Positions 12,673-23,221 of a DNA stretch of 64,000 nucleotides are shown here, one piece after another. The notes under the pieces were generated by a model. The model made no database searches and had not been told where the DNA came from. It saw only the letters and a list, made by a program, of their open reading frames with translations. The stretch is from Cerrena zonata (taxonomy: Eukaryota > Basidiomycota > Agaricomycetes > Polyporales > Cerrenaceae), in NCBI GenBank assembly GCA_038087015.1, contig JASBNA010000026.1:186001-250000 (forward strand), written 5' to 3'. Made by a program: the position numbers and the translations under genes. Within the stretch, counting starts at the first letter, position 1. Each line of letters starts with the position of its first letter.

Positions 12673-12683
12673 GGTACACCATA

Positions 12684-13348
12684 CTTAGGTGGGCGATACA
12701 AACTTAAGAGAAAACCGGCCACGCGGTCAATTACCTAAGCGTGAGAACTGGGTTACGATGTGTCCGTTAGGCGCCCCAAGCAATGACAAGATATGCCAAA
12801 GTGATCGGATTCCCATGGCCGAGCGGTTAGTGTCTCAGCACCAGGCTGTGGGTTCAACTCACCGCAGCATCAAATTATTTTTATGACTTATGAAGGCTGC
12901 CTCTCTTGAGACACAGAAGGTAGCTCATATTGGGCCTCCCTTACACTTGAAGGGTGTTTGGTTCTCTCAGTAGGGGTGTTATCTCTGGGAAAAATATTTT
13001 TGAGTCCATTTTGTATCTTTGCTTTAAGATTCTACAAAGAAATCGAAGGGTATCTTATCAAGGTCTTGCACTATGCCAAAGTAGAATTATTATAACAATA
13101 ATTTATTGCAATACTTTAGGCGCCTAACGGACATCTCTCGCAACCCAATAAGGCAGAAACTCCCGGTTCTCACGCTTAGGTAATTGACCGCGTGGCCGGT
13201 TGTCTCTTAAGTTTGTACTGCGGACCGTTTGTTTGTATCGCCCACCGGGAGTTTGTACGGGCGCATCACTTTGTTTGTACAGACACTCCCTTATTTGTAT
13301 GTAAACGCACTCTGTTTACGTCGGAATAAAAGTGCACACGGGACGCCA
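12684..13348 (+). mobile_element. TIR element family A, second copy, right part
   Basis: Starting at GGTGGGCGATACAAAC, this continues the arm broken at 8308. It contains the same middle as the 7.4-kb copy (about 12690-13090), then the right arm ending GTGCACACGGGACGCCA and TA at 13349-13350. A stretch of about 20 bases around 12704 (the part with CGGTCCGC) is deleted relative to the other arm. Confidence 0.75.
12816..12860 (+). promoter_or_regulatory. tRNA-like internal Pol III boxes (family A element)
   Basis: A box TGGCCGAGCGGTT at 12816-12828 and B box GGTTCAACTC at 12851-12860. The spacing is more complete than in the 7.4-kb copy, and the intervening GTGTCTCAGCACCAGGCTG looks like a tRNA variable region. 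Confidence 0.55.
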
Positions 13349-13617
13349 TAATTTGAGCCCCTTGGACTCCCCAAAACAAAAGTTTCGACCAGCGCCTATG
13401 AGGCTCATGGTGAATTGGACCATGTGGTTTACTACATAAGCATAGCAACCTACCTTATTGGCTGTTGATCAGATCAGAGTTATCTATGAGATAAGCGATG
13501 CTCTACTTTGCCATGGCTGAGTGGTTATGGACTCAGATGGTGTTTCCCACGCCTGATACCCAGGTTCAATCCATGCTCATGTCGGATTTCTGGCATATCT
13601 GCTCACTGTCTGGTCTC
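13349..13617 (+). mobile_element. TIR element family B, fragment with tRNA-like segment
   Basis: From ATTTGAGCCCCTTGGACTCC to TCTGGTCTCACT, this matches 18516-18810 with a few substitutions. Both true ends are missing: the left one is replaced by the family-A element. The A box (13514-13526) and B box (13563-13572) are conserved. Confidence 0.75.
13514..13572 (+). promoter_or_regulatory. tRNA-like internal Pol III boxes (family B element)
   Basis: TGGCTGAGTGGTT (A box) and GGTTCAATCC (B box) are about 49 bases apart, close to the spacing in serine and leucine tRNAs with a long variable arm. Confidence 0.65.
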
Positions 13618-13802
13618 ACTGGGGACATGAAGCAAATGGGATAGATATCGTCCGAAGATTGGGACAATAAAGGGCAAATTGTGAAAAGTCCAAAACATCG
13701 AATTTTGGCTTGGTGTGTGGTGGTGGGGTATGAACAGAGAGCCAGGCAAGCTGTGGCCACGCCTTAGCCATATCAGAAATAAGAGAGTGTGTGAATACAA
13801 AA

Positions 13803-14989
13803 TCAATACCCTCTAAGATTTAACAACGTCAAGCTTGGGAGTGAGTACAGTGGCTCAAGACAAGAAGTAGGTGGCGAGATAACATGAAGAACTTTGTCAA
13901 CAGGAGGAATGAAGTGAGCGTAGACGACGGAAAGCTCACTCAAGGTACGACGAGTGGAGATGGCGGTCAATAGAGGATCGAGCGTTATATTGTGAAACTG
14001 GGGGAGGAAGGTATAGAATAAGAACATGGAGAGTACGACTAGACATTTTGCGGATGAGATTCATCACAGCTGTGGTACATGCGTGATCGTCCCATATAAT
14101 CCGCAGTTCCTGCAACGAAGGGAAGCCGTCTGGTAAATCGCTGCCGACGTCACCGAAATATTGATGAAGAAGACTGCAAGCTAGGGTATGGAGGTGTCGA
14201 CATTGGGAAAGAGTGATTAGGAACGGCCTGTCAATGGAGACGCCAGGCTGCGGGAGGTTCAAGTAGAGTGTGATCAGCTTGCTGAAGGTTGCGATTGCCG
14301 GTGACATTTTGTGGTGAGAAATCGAGTGACTCATGCGTAAACTCGATTATTCTCAAGTTTGGTGTTACATCCCTCGCCAGCTGGACGAATGATGCCAGCT
14401 TAGAGACGGTTAGAGGTACGATGTCGGCAGAGATCAGGGTGGGGGCCATGAAGAGCCGGATATACCTAAGGTTTTCGGCCGCTGTAGAATCCCATACCAA
14501 ATGCCGGAGAGTGGGATACAGCATTATGTCTTGGAATGTTACTGGCGGGAAGCTTTGGAGACATCTCTGGTGTATACTTTCAAAGAAAGAGAATCGCTTG
14601 ACGCGTTTTGTATAAGTGAGCACCGTTTGCCAGTGCTGTCTGGTGGACGCGCTGGTGAAGGTGTAACGTCTCTGGGGCAAGAATGAGGAAGCGAGACTGG
14701 TAGAAGAGAGCATGTTACTCACGTGAGCCTCATCTGCACAAATGGCTTCTAGAGTAGGTAATGGGAAGACACGGGCAGTAGTTACTATACCCTGTGGGAA
14801 GAGGTTCATAACAGGCCCGATGTCATTGAGCGATTGCCATAGGGCGTCAAGACCGGGCCCGGAGAACGTGCGGCAGGTCAGGATAAAGGCGAGGAGGTCC
14901 TGTTCGCTTGCATAGTCAACATAGTATTGATTCTTCAGATCGCTGGCGATCATGAAGAGAAGCTCGTTGATAAAGAGCATATGATGCAA
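13803..14989 (-). CDS. F-box/LRR-like protein, one unresolved frame change
   Basis: The product starts MHHMLFINELLFMIASDL and continues DLLAFILTCRTFSGPGLDALW, which is the F-box layout common in basidiomycete F-box/LRR proteins (about the first 50 residues). F-box proteins recruit substrates to SCF ubiquitin ligases. An intron at 14672-14722 (GTGAGT, CCCCAG) keeps the frame. A second, from about 14335 to 14275 (donor GTTTAC, acceptor TTCAG), would join NLRII to KLITLYLNLPQPGVSID in frame. A third frame change near 14010 is not explained by a good intron and may be a frameshift. The end, LYSLPSLTLLNLRGY, looks like a closing leucine-rich segment. The predicted length is about 330 residues, shorter than most family members. 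It is either functional with an unseen intron or a recent pseudogene. Confidence 0.6.
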
Positions 14990-15606
14990 GGGCCACGACT
15001 GAATGAAGGCAAAGGAAAGGAAAAGGGTCAGCGGACGATGAAACGCACAACGACAAGAATATATCTAGCATACGACACAAATGTGGAGAGTAAGCAGAAG
15101 CGAAAAAAGGAGCTTGAGTAATAGCCTCAGCTGAGCTAAGGCAGCTCTATAGTAGTATGAGAGGCGGGGTTGACCCTGAGTATATCTAACTAACCAAACG
15201 TTAGGATAAGACGAAAACACATATTGATAGCTTACGGAGGGTAATTCTGCTTCAGGAAGAGAGAAGGAGAGATGGCGTAACAGCAACGCGAGCAGAAGTA
15301 CAACAGGGAAAGGTAGGTTGCGAGAACTTGGGTGTCGATCGGGAGATTAGACTAATGTCGATCCTGATAATCTTACGTTGTGTTTCACACGGATGCTGAG
15401 GATGTTGAATGGAGTTAGCGACGATATTGTCGAAGCTCACTACCTGGATATAGGCAATGGTTGCTCGGGGCTTACACTGCATGTGGTGGAAGGCAGTCTG
15501 GAGGGTTATGATGATTTACGATGCGATGTGTGCTTAATGGCTTCGGTGGTGGCGAGTTTGAGACATTGATTTGACCCACAATGATAACTAAGCGATGAGT
15601 AGGTTA
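14990..15606. other. Intergenic, nothing recognised
   Basis: This is the 5' flank of the F-box-like gene. Short frames exist on both strands, but none has a recognisable motif. Confidence 0.4.
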
Positions 15607-16115
15607 TTAATCAGAATCCGTATCTATAGAGGTGAATGAAGCACGATCACGTCCTGTGTCTACAAAGGTAAAGAAAGTTGGCATGGGTTCACCGTCCACA
15701 TCCAGATGGCGAGCTAAGACCTGCATCGCACTATCAGTATGGTCTGCACTTGGGTTACCCGAAATAAAATGCCCAAACATAGCGTACAGAATAGCAGCAG
15801 TCACTAACGGCTTGGCAATGGTCGGCGAGAGTGTATAGATTTTGACAGCTGGTGCAGAACCAGCATGGATTATACATGGGGAAATGTGGCTTGAAGAGGA
15901 ATGTGGAGTGCTTCAAGGTGAGGGCAGTGGTGTGCAAGATGTATCAAGGCTAATACAACGGATCGAAGGTTAGGACAGCGAGATTGGGCCGGGAGTTGGC
16001 CATATCGCTGATAAATTCGCTGGTAAATGGTATGATGATACCATAACATTGGAAGGTTGTCAGATGCGACAGCGTGAGAAGTGGCCTAAGGTAGTACGCG
16101 GAGAGGCGGAGACAC
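15607..16115 (-). pseudogene. Remnant of a second F-box/LRR-type gene (C-terminal part)
   Basis: The minus strand reads LSAYYLRPLLTLSHLTTFQC, then ALIHLAHHCPHLEALHIPL, which has the LAxxCPxLxxL pattern of F-box/LRR C-termini. The frame YTLSPTIAKPLVTAAILYAM follows and ends in an acidic tail at 15607. The blocks lie in two or three frames. No F-box start is found: the 5' side is cut off at about 16110 by family-C terminal sequences. Confidence 0.5.
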
Positions 16116-16195
16116 CCGAAATATATGCGGAATATTAAATGTACAAATGGTACACCATATTGTACAACCGGTACACCATAGTACACCATACCCGA
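16110..16195. mobile_element. Family C right termini, three in a row
   Basis: GCGGAATATTAAATGTACAA leads into GGTACACCA at 16149-16157. A second terminus (CGGTACACCATA) follows at about 16169-16180 and a third (GTACACCATA) at 16181-16190. This looks like repeated insertion or imperfect excision at one site. No matching left end was found upstream. Confidence 0.55.
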
Positions 16196-16617
16196 GGGCC
16201 GAGCCCTACATATGTTGGGCGAGAGTACAATACAGGTGAACCCTAAACCATACTTACATCTTCTCTGGTTTCAACCTCAGCCATGCACGATTTTTGTAAT
16301 CAAATTTCACTCTTTCACCTCTTCCCTCAGATCCAACTGGGCACTATTTTATTTCAGACATACCGTCCCTCTACATGGTCGTAGAAGGGTGTCAAGCGCC
16401 CGTGACTCAAATCAGCGCCCTCTTTCTATAGCGATCGGCGAATGCCAGTGAACGGGTTACCTCTGTTTTCTTACGGCCACCATCTATTTACCCGCAATGC
16501 CAGGTCTCCCAAGATGCATTGAAGAATGTATGTAATGTTATCTACTCTAACCATTGTCTTGCTTACCCATGGATGTCCTAAACAGTCACCCGCCGCTTCA
16601 AGGAAAACATTGGAACA

Positions 16618-17178
16618 ATGTTCCCACGTGCCGTGCTGAACCCAACATGGCATATGGAAAAGTTTCTGGATACCGAACGCGGGAAGAAACACATTGAGGA
16701 GGGTCACGTATACGCTATAACGGAACGCGGAAGGAAGCCTCTCCCAGACAATGATGCTGCTCATGGAATGCGCCTAATCGGTGCTGAACTGGTGCAATAC
16801 TGTGCCATAACTGACAATGGGAGTATTGTGACGATGTTCCCGGCGTCCTGCGTTGATGGTTTGACCTTACTCTTCGAATGGCTCGCGACCGTGACCGCTA
16901 TGGTGGACTCCGGCTTATTCTTCGCAAAATCCTCTATGCGTCAGAATGTGATCAACCACTGCAGTATCATTATTGGCGCCTTAAATGCTAGTATTGAAGC
17001 AGCCAATGTGATGTGGTCTCTGGGGATCATGACACCAGAGTGGATTCCATGGCAATTAGCTCTCATTATTACATACTGGAATGTCTTTGGAGACTTGGAG
17101 ACTTCTTCATGGATGACATTGGTGAAGGATCACACAGAAACATGGATGAAAATATCAGTATCCCCACGTTCGCACTAA
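16618..17178 (+). CDS. Unrecognised protein, probable exon
   Basis: A 186-codon open frame begins MFPRAVLNPTWHMEKFLDTE. It has balanced composition, GC content above the flanks and two hydrophobic stretches (around residues 80-100 and 140-155). The start codon follows a likely intron (donor about 16528, acceptor about 16590), so it may not be the true N-terminus. No domain was recognised. It could belong with the exons that follow at 17240. Confidence that the DNA is coding is moderate; function is unknown. Confidence 0.4.
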   Translation: MFPRAVLNPTWHMEKFLDTERGKKHIEEGHVYAITERGRKPLPDNDAAHGMRLIGAELVQYCAITDNGSIVTMFPASCVDGLTLLFEWLATVTAMVDSGLFFAKSSMRQNVINHCSIIIGALNASIEAANVMWSLGIMTPEWIPWQLALIITYWNVFGDLETSSWMTLVKDHTETWMKISVSPRSH

Positions 17179-17239
17179 TACACTTATCCTATTGTTTTTG
17201 TACTAACACAAATGTCAAACTTCAGATCGTGACGGATTA

Positions 17240-18430
17240 ATGTATAGAACTACATCCGAACTCAGAGGCCGAGGGACAAGTATGGGCTCACGGGAGTCAC
17301 TGGTGAACACGTACTTCTTGCTTTGGAAGGACATTGCATCCAACCGTCCTGATGGCAGGCTTCTAGTACCCAGCCACTATCCACCAAGAACCAGACATGC
17401 AATTGAGAAAATGAATATCCTCAGGATGACTATCCTGTGTCCAGCACTAGCACCACAGGAAGCAATGTCCCAGTTGGAGTCATATGCACTCTCCTGCATC
17501 AAGATATGCAGGCATAGATATCTACCATATGGGAAGGACAAGATGCAGGCAGGCCCACTATTGGACTGCTCAGCAGAAAGATGGCAAGGCTCTGAAGATC
17601 AAATGATGCCTAGTCATGATGTGGCCAAAGTGGGTGATGACCCAATGTCCATTTATCCTCCTGCCGATGAAAATTTCCCTGAGAGCAACATACGTAGTAG
17701 CTTGCATACCTCCAGCCATGAGGTAGGGACAAGCAAGGGAAAGTGTCAGGTCTATCAATCTTCTAGAGTCAGTAGGCCTCTTGCACACTCTTGCTCTCTA
17801 CAGCTCACATTTATCTTTCATTAGACCAGAACAGATGAGCATGAAAATGAAGACCTGTCTGAGGTAATATTTATAACAGTAGGAGAGAGACATTACTGAC
17901 CACTTCAATTCCTACCACATAGGGAAATTTACGAGGCAATGGGCAGCCATTGAGGAAGCGAATGAGGACACAGAAGGAAGCAACAGCACAAGAGGGTAGG
18001 GTGTAATAGAATATTTAATATATCATAATATTGATAATCTTTGATCATTAGTTACCCCCAGGTCATGTGGTAGAAGTAGGAGCCCACTCATCAATCCTTC
18101 CTATCCTGGAATAAATGAGGTAAGATAATTCATACGCATACAATGTAGTGCTTGATTAAACTACAATCAGATTGATTCAGAGGCATCTGCAATGCCTATC
18201 ATTATCATGCGTCATGGTACTACATCATCCATACCAAAATGACGAAAAAAATGTCTCCTCAATGTCTTTGCGGTCAGCGGGAAGGTCAGAAGAGCCCTCA
18301 GATGCATCTGAACCTAATGTTAGTTATAATTGTATAGTTGTGTAGGGTGCTTTGTTCATTTGTATCCAGGGTGAACTCAATGAAGTTTGGAGATGCAAAT
18401 GTTCCTGACTTCATGAACATCAATGATTAG
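17240..18430 (+). CDS. Unrecognised multi-exon protein, probably TE-associated
   Basis: A long exon (17240 to about 17760) encodes LVNTYFLLWKDIASNRPDGR and ALSCIKICRHRYLPYGKDKM, followed by a Ser/Glu-rich segment. Short exons then alternate with introns showing good GT-AG limits (for example 17863-17921, 17998-18060 and 18119-18170), encoding DEHENEDLSE, GNLRGNGQPLRKRMRTQKEA and SCGRSRSPLINPSYPGINE. The basic RKRMRTQK could be a nuclear signal. The coding sequence runs into a family-B element at 18472, so the 3' end may be lost. No family was recognised; the exon style resembles the gene at 44831. Confidence 0.4.
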
Positions 18431-18471
18431 ATGGGTACAATTATATTCAAGTTATTGGATGCCTTTCCATA

Positions 18472-19885
18472 TGGTGGTCCATTTGCACTTTTATTCCCCG
18501 AAAAATTGAGCATCCCTGAAAAAGATTTGAGCCCCTTGGACTCCCCGAAACAAAAGTGTTGACCAGCGCCTATGAGGCTCATGGTGAGTTGGGCAATGTG
18601 GTTCATTATATAAGCATAGCAACCTACCATATATGGCTGCTAATCAGATCACAGTTATCTAATCAAATGAGATAAGAGATGATTGAGGCTCTACTCTGCC
18701 ATGGCTGAGTGGTTATGGACTCAGATGGTGTTTCCCACGCCTAATACCCAGGTTCAATCCATGCTCATGTCGGATTTCTGGCATTTCTGCTCACTGTCTG
18801 GTCTCACTGAATCTCAAAGTACTTGAGAAGACTCACTTATCCTTGTATCAGGATGCAGGGAGGAGGAAGTAGATAATGGTATATAAAGCACTAGCATGGT
18901 TTGCTCTTCAATACTTAGAACTAATCATTAGAAGTCTATTCACCCTGTTTGATTGCATTAGTATCACTACCACATACTCTACATCTTGTTCCAACCTTTT
19001 ACTATTCATAAGTATAGAGCAGCAAAATCAGTATGTTAAGACTTGCAGAGCCCTTTCAATGTGGAATCTATACATCTAAAACAAAGACACATACCGAAAA
19101 AGGCAAGCGGGTGATTATGTCACTAAAGTTATTAGGTCATCACCGTATTTGGTAGGGATGGCTGTCTTGCGCGAAGCGCGGCCCGGAGGGCGGGTGGTGA
19201 TGCAGACAGGCGCTCTTAAGTAAGCTGCAAAATAAAGTAAAATACAGTAGAAACTAAGACAGTAGAGATGGCAATGTATTAATAGGGGCGGAAATTAGAA
19301 GCGCGATCTCTACTGTCGCTGTGAGCTCTCAAGTGTATTTTGCATTGTTTAAAAGTGAAATTATAGGATAGAAACAAGTAGTATTGATAGGATATAACTC
19401 AATAAACTTGGTGATAAGTAATATGACCTCAACAAACACGGGCAAAGGGAGAGCGATGGAACCAATATTTTCAGCCCGAGAGTACATTATGATACAATCT
19501 GTCAAAATATTATATCCGTTAAAATTGCTCATACTTTGAAAAGTAAATAATTTATTTCCAGAGGGCCGAAGGCCCTCTAAGAATTATTTTTGGCAAGTGT
19601 CAGCTTGCCGTAGGCTGCATTTGGGCTGCATATGACCGTGGTAACCACGGGCGTTATATTCTAGTGACCATATATGGTAATGACAGCCTCAATCATCGCT
19701 TGTCTTATCTGATTACATAATCAATAATTTAATATACGTCCATATATGGCATTATGACAAGAGTTCTGCGCTTATGTAATGTGTAATTTACCATGTGTCT
19801 CTTAGGCGCCGCTCGAAACTTTTGTTTCGGGGAATCTGAGGGGGTCAAATCTTTTTCGGGGAATAAATGTGCCAATGGACCACCA
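18472..19885 (+). mobile_element. TIR element family B, complete copy (1,414 bp)
   Basis: The left end TGGTGGTCCATTTGCACTTT (18472) and right end AATGGACCACCA (19874-19885) are inverted, and both lead into TTATTCCCCGAAAAA-type and CCCCTTGGACTCCCC-type sequence. TA flanks both ends (18470-18471, 19886-19887). A tRNA-like head sits at 18702-18760. A 67-codon frame (18876-19079) also occurs in the inverted copy at 23255-23479, but the shared peptide has no known domain and is probably incidental. No transposase is present. Confidence 0.85.
18702..18760 (+). promoter_or_regulatory. tRNA-like internal Pol III boxes (family B element)
   Basis: A box TGGCTGAGTGGTT (18702-18714) and B box GGTTCAATCC (18751-18760), separated by a segment like the anticodon and long variable arms of a serine or leucine tRNA. 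No full cloverleaf was drawn. Confidence 0.65.
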
Positions 19886-20060
19886 TACTTTCAAGTTCCT
19901 AAATAGGGATATGCTTTGGTCAAAAATATTGTAAAAATAGGGTAATAAACATCAATGGTAATATTCTACATGTTTCTCCCATGTCCTTTTTTAGTGAGCA
20001 TTATGTAAACAGATAAGATATTTCCTCGATGTTCTTTCCCTGGCATCACTGATACCCAGT

Positions 20061-20189
20061 GATGCGCAACCAGGTGGAAATCCATGAAAGTCAGGCCAGG
20101 TGGCCTTGCCTAAAGCCGGCGGAAATCCGTAGGCCAAGGCGGTGACCTGACCTTCGCAGGATGCCGTAGGTGTCTGATTGGCTGTTCAA
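20061..20189 (+). repeat. 129-bp direct repeat, left copy
   Basis: GATGCGCAACCAG through GGCTGTTCAA matches 22836-22964 in the same orientation, over the same length, with about a dozen differences. The pair brackets the gene at 20554-22658. The repeats start GA rather than TG and are much shorter than usual LTRs. Confidence 0.8.
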
Positions 20190-20553
20190 ATGTTACCCGA
20201 CAATAACCTAAAATATGAGACGAAGTCAGAAATATCCCTAATTTGGAAATGTACAGCATTTGTCATAGCTCTGGATTGAGCTTTTGTTTTTGGTATGTCA
20301 CTTTTACGCCTTTAGGAAAGACCACCCAAGTGTGAGAAAAGACAAACCCATTTTACCAGGCGAAAGTCAGGCGAATGAATGGCGAATGGCTTTCCCAAAG
20401 GTTACTGACCTTTAACATCACTGCTGATACCAGAGCTGAGTAAGCGCTGAATCTCCACATAGATCGAAGAATAGCGCTCGTGGCACGTGTCATTAAGTAC
20501 CAAACTTTTTTGTTCGGAAATTGGTCGTTTACCCCACTCAGACAATTGACCAT

Positions 20554-22658
20554 ATGCCTAAAAGCCAAACACCACATATAGCCTTTACCTCATCGTCACT
20601 CTATCCTACGAGTGGACGCAAGCACACCTACGAATATGGCTATGAACGGTGTGCCCACAATTGTAAGGCCGTGCAATGTCGAAGTAAATCCAGAGGTACA
20701 CTATGGCTGAAGGAGGGAAACGCGCTCGCTCGCCACATGCGTAACATGACTGTTCACAAAGGCTGCTCCCCCGCATGCAAGGCATATGGATTTATGACCA
20801 AAAAGCCAGATCATCCTCTATCCATGCTGAAGGATGACCTGGTTCCTACTACGGAAGATTACGATTGCACGCTTTCAATGAATCTCTCGCCTGTAATCCG
20901 AAAGGAAATCAATCAGTTCCTTAAATCTGCGGTAGACTTCATCGCATTTACATTAGTATCAGAGCAACGCTGATACATGCCCAGGCATATGAGGGTGGTA
21001 CACCGAACCTCATATTGGTTTCCGACAATGACGATACACACCTATCACCCACTGCCTTTACACCCGAGGTCCATTTGACTCCTTCACCTGAAGTACAGGC
21101 GTTACCTTCACCCAGTGCTTCCCCCTGCGATGTTATCAATCGTTCTCATGATGAGACATCCGATTTGGTCGATGCTCTTCGCCATGTTGGCATGGAAGAC
21201 ATGGTGAGTATATTTCTGGGACCATCTAACATGAGGGTCAATATAGTCATGCCTAAAACGTAGGTATCCAGATCAGAGAACCCTACCAGCAACGGAGAGG
21301 AGATCTACCTTCACTACGTGCCTGACCCAAATATGTCCGGCTCGCCTTCGGAGATGTGCAATCACTTGAACTATCAACGGGAGACTCTTGATGACGAGGA
21401 GTTACAGCTCATCTCAGCAGCCAGCAAGCATTATTATGTTGTAGTCAAGCGGCCAAATAGGTCTCGGGTCATAATTGACCAATGGGTATGTGCATTATGT
21501 ACTTCTTGCTTACCGCCATGTGTCATATTCTTCCAGCTATTCCTCATGCTATGTCTCAGACGTCAATTCCCGGGTCGATTTCGTTTGAAGGTAACCCCGT
21601 GGTCTGAGTTTCTCCATTGGATCATGTCTCTGGAAAAAGTGGAAGACTATCGTACATGGCGCAAGTACGACTTAGTCCTTGGAGTGGTTGATTACTCGAC
21701 CGAGTATATGTGAGTCATGCTGCATACTATACAATTGTATAACCTATCATGCATTTCCATAGACGTGAGTCAACTGGTATTACGATCACCACAGCTGCCG
21801 ACTTCGACGAACGGATGCAAATACTCACAAATTATACCACAATATGGCCTCCTATCAATCTCATCAAGATGGCAGCCTGCAAGTTCAGCACTATTGTCAA
21901 ATTGGATGATATTGCTGCCAGAGTTACAAAGACTGCAAGGCCTTCGACTTCATTATGGGATCGCAAGAGTATCCCCGGTGGCAAGGTTCTTAAACGATGC
22001 TATAGCTCTTATCAAGAGGATGTGTATCTTCCGGATGGATCGAGTACCGCTATGCCTACCGTTGAAGCTCTCCTTGCAAATTCCACCCTTCCAGGAAGAC
22101 ATTGGCTGGTACAGGATTGGGTATCTCACCTCCGACAAGCAGGCGAACTCAAGGTGTACTTTGTCAATATGGAGGTTGTATATATCGCGGCGACGAGGTA
22201 TAGCAATATCAAAGAGGGATGGGAGTTTTCCATCAATCCACCTCTGCCTACTCTTTCGGAAATACAGTACGTTCTGTATCAACCACTGTGTAAATGGCAC
22301 TAGCTCAAAACACCCCAGCTCTTTATATATGAAGAATCCTTCCCGAACCGATTTTCTATTGGGACCCATAGGGGACGGCTGTGCTAATGCACATGCCGGT
22401 ACACACGAGCTCATAACCTATGCAACCCGTACTCTACATGCTCTGATAGCCCGGGAGAAGACTAGTGCATATGGTAGTACCTCGTTGGAGGGCCTGTGTC
22501 GAATGGATATAGGAGTCTTCATAAAAGGGAGCCAATGTCAGTACTTTGTTAGTGAGATCGAACGGACGATAGGATTGGGTATATTTGGCCCCGATAATGT
22601 TCCTATCCTCGCTGGTAAGCTGGGAAAGATGTGGATGGAGATGTTATCACGCAAGTAA
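20554..22658 (+). CDS. Multicopy basidiomycete TE-type protein, ATP-grasp-like in part, probably decaying
   Basis: The first exon starts MPKSQTPHIAFTSSS and carries a Cys/His-rich stretch (CAHNCKAVQCRSK). Introns are visible at about 21202-21268 (GTGAGT, AACGTAG), 21486-21537 (GTATGT, TTCCAG) and 21711-21762 (GTGAGT, TTCCATAG), linking frames that read ASKHYYVVVKRPNRSRVIID, RQFPGRFRLKVTPWSEFLHW and DFDERMQILTNYTTIWPP. Then come HWLVQDWVSHLRQAGELKVY and LCRMDIGVFI with QYFVSEIERT. The pattern WxxQxWxxxLRxxGExxVY plus xRxDIGVxxxxxxxYFVxEIERT is what I recall from a multicopy Agaricomycete protein whose fold resembles ATP-grasp enzymes. Joins near 20960 and 22285-22400 are not clean, so the copy may be inactive. 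Direct repeats flank it. Confidence 0.5.
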
Positions 22659-22835
22659 ACAATACTACACATTTCCATAATTCACATTTGCGACATATGT
22701 ACTAATGTAGTACCGAATGGGCCTCCAATCAAATCGATTGAAGACCCATACTAATCGAACCTGCGAGAATGTGAGAACATCTAATCGCGTTATTAAATTA
22801 GTCCAGATCAATTGGCCCTCTGTAACAGTGACTCG

Positions 22836-22964
22836 GATGCGCAACCAGATAGTAATCCATGAAAGTCAGGCCAGGCGGCCTTGCCTAAAGCCGGTGGAAA
22901 TCCATAGGTCAAGGGGATGACCTGGCCTTCGCAGGATGCCGTAGGTATCTGGTTGGCTGCTCAA
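22836..22964 (+). repeat. 129-bp direct repeat, right copy
   Basis: This is the partner of 20061-20189, lying 178 bases beyond the stop of the enclosed gene. It contains the same AAAGTCAGGCCAGG and TTCGCAGGATGCCGTAGG stretches. Confidence 0.8.
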
Positions 22965-23221
22965 CGCAGTCGGTTCTGTTTTGGTTGGGTGTGTTTTACA
23001 GATATAGATGCCAGTGGGTGTTTTTTAGAGATACACATTGTGTACGCATTAAGAATACCAAGCTCAGCAATCAAATACTCTGCAGTAGAAAACAAAACAA
23101 CATCTTCGGTCAGGACCATGGGCTCGCTATATATATATAGAGCTCGGAACGGTTGAATTTCGACGGGTAGGCACAGTGAATTTTCGATGTTTATTCGGTC
23201 AATTTATGCCCGGAAAAGTGT
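22965..23221. other. Intergenic, nothing recognised
   Basis: AT-rich sequence with a short TATATATATATA run near 23130. No gene or repeat was recognised. Confidence 0.4.

Larger units (their letters stand above)
8311..12681. mobile_element. TIR element family C, large (4.37 kb), nested inside a family A copy
   Basis: The left end TGGTGTACCATTTGTA (8311) and right end GGTACACCA (12673-12681) are inverted, and the next 60-70 bases also correspond (TTCCGCAYA followed by TTTTGCGCAYATWTT). TA flanks both ends. The family-A sequence that breaks off at 8308 resumes at 12684, with GGTGGG present on both sides, which shows that this block was inserted there. Inside are a FAS2 pseudogene and a smaller family-C element (10537-11656). 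No transposase was recognised. An alternative reading is that several smaller elements happen to be juxtaposed: another weak terminus occurs at 8455-8470. Confidence 0.6.

Noticed and set aside
18700..18765. A functional tRNA gene (serine or leucine)
   Set aside because: The A and B boxes are good, but the acceptor stem does not pair, and the unit is repeated inside a TIR element, so it is a tRNA-derived relic.
18876..19079. 67-residue protein shared by 18.9 and 23.3 kb
   Set aside because: It is shared only because the family B element is duplicated; no domain, and it lies in non-coding element DNA.
20020..20070. Relation between CCCAGTGATGCGCAACC at 20.05 kb and CCCAGTGATGTGCAACC at 59.75 kb
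   Set aside because: The match stops after about 17 bases, too short to call a further copy of the 129-bp repeat.
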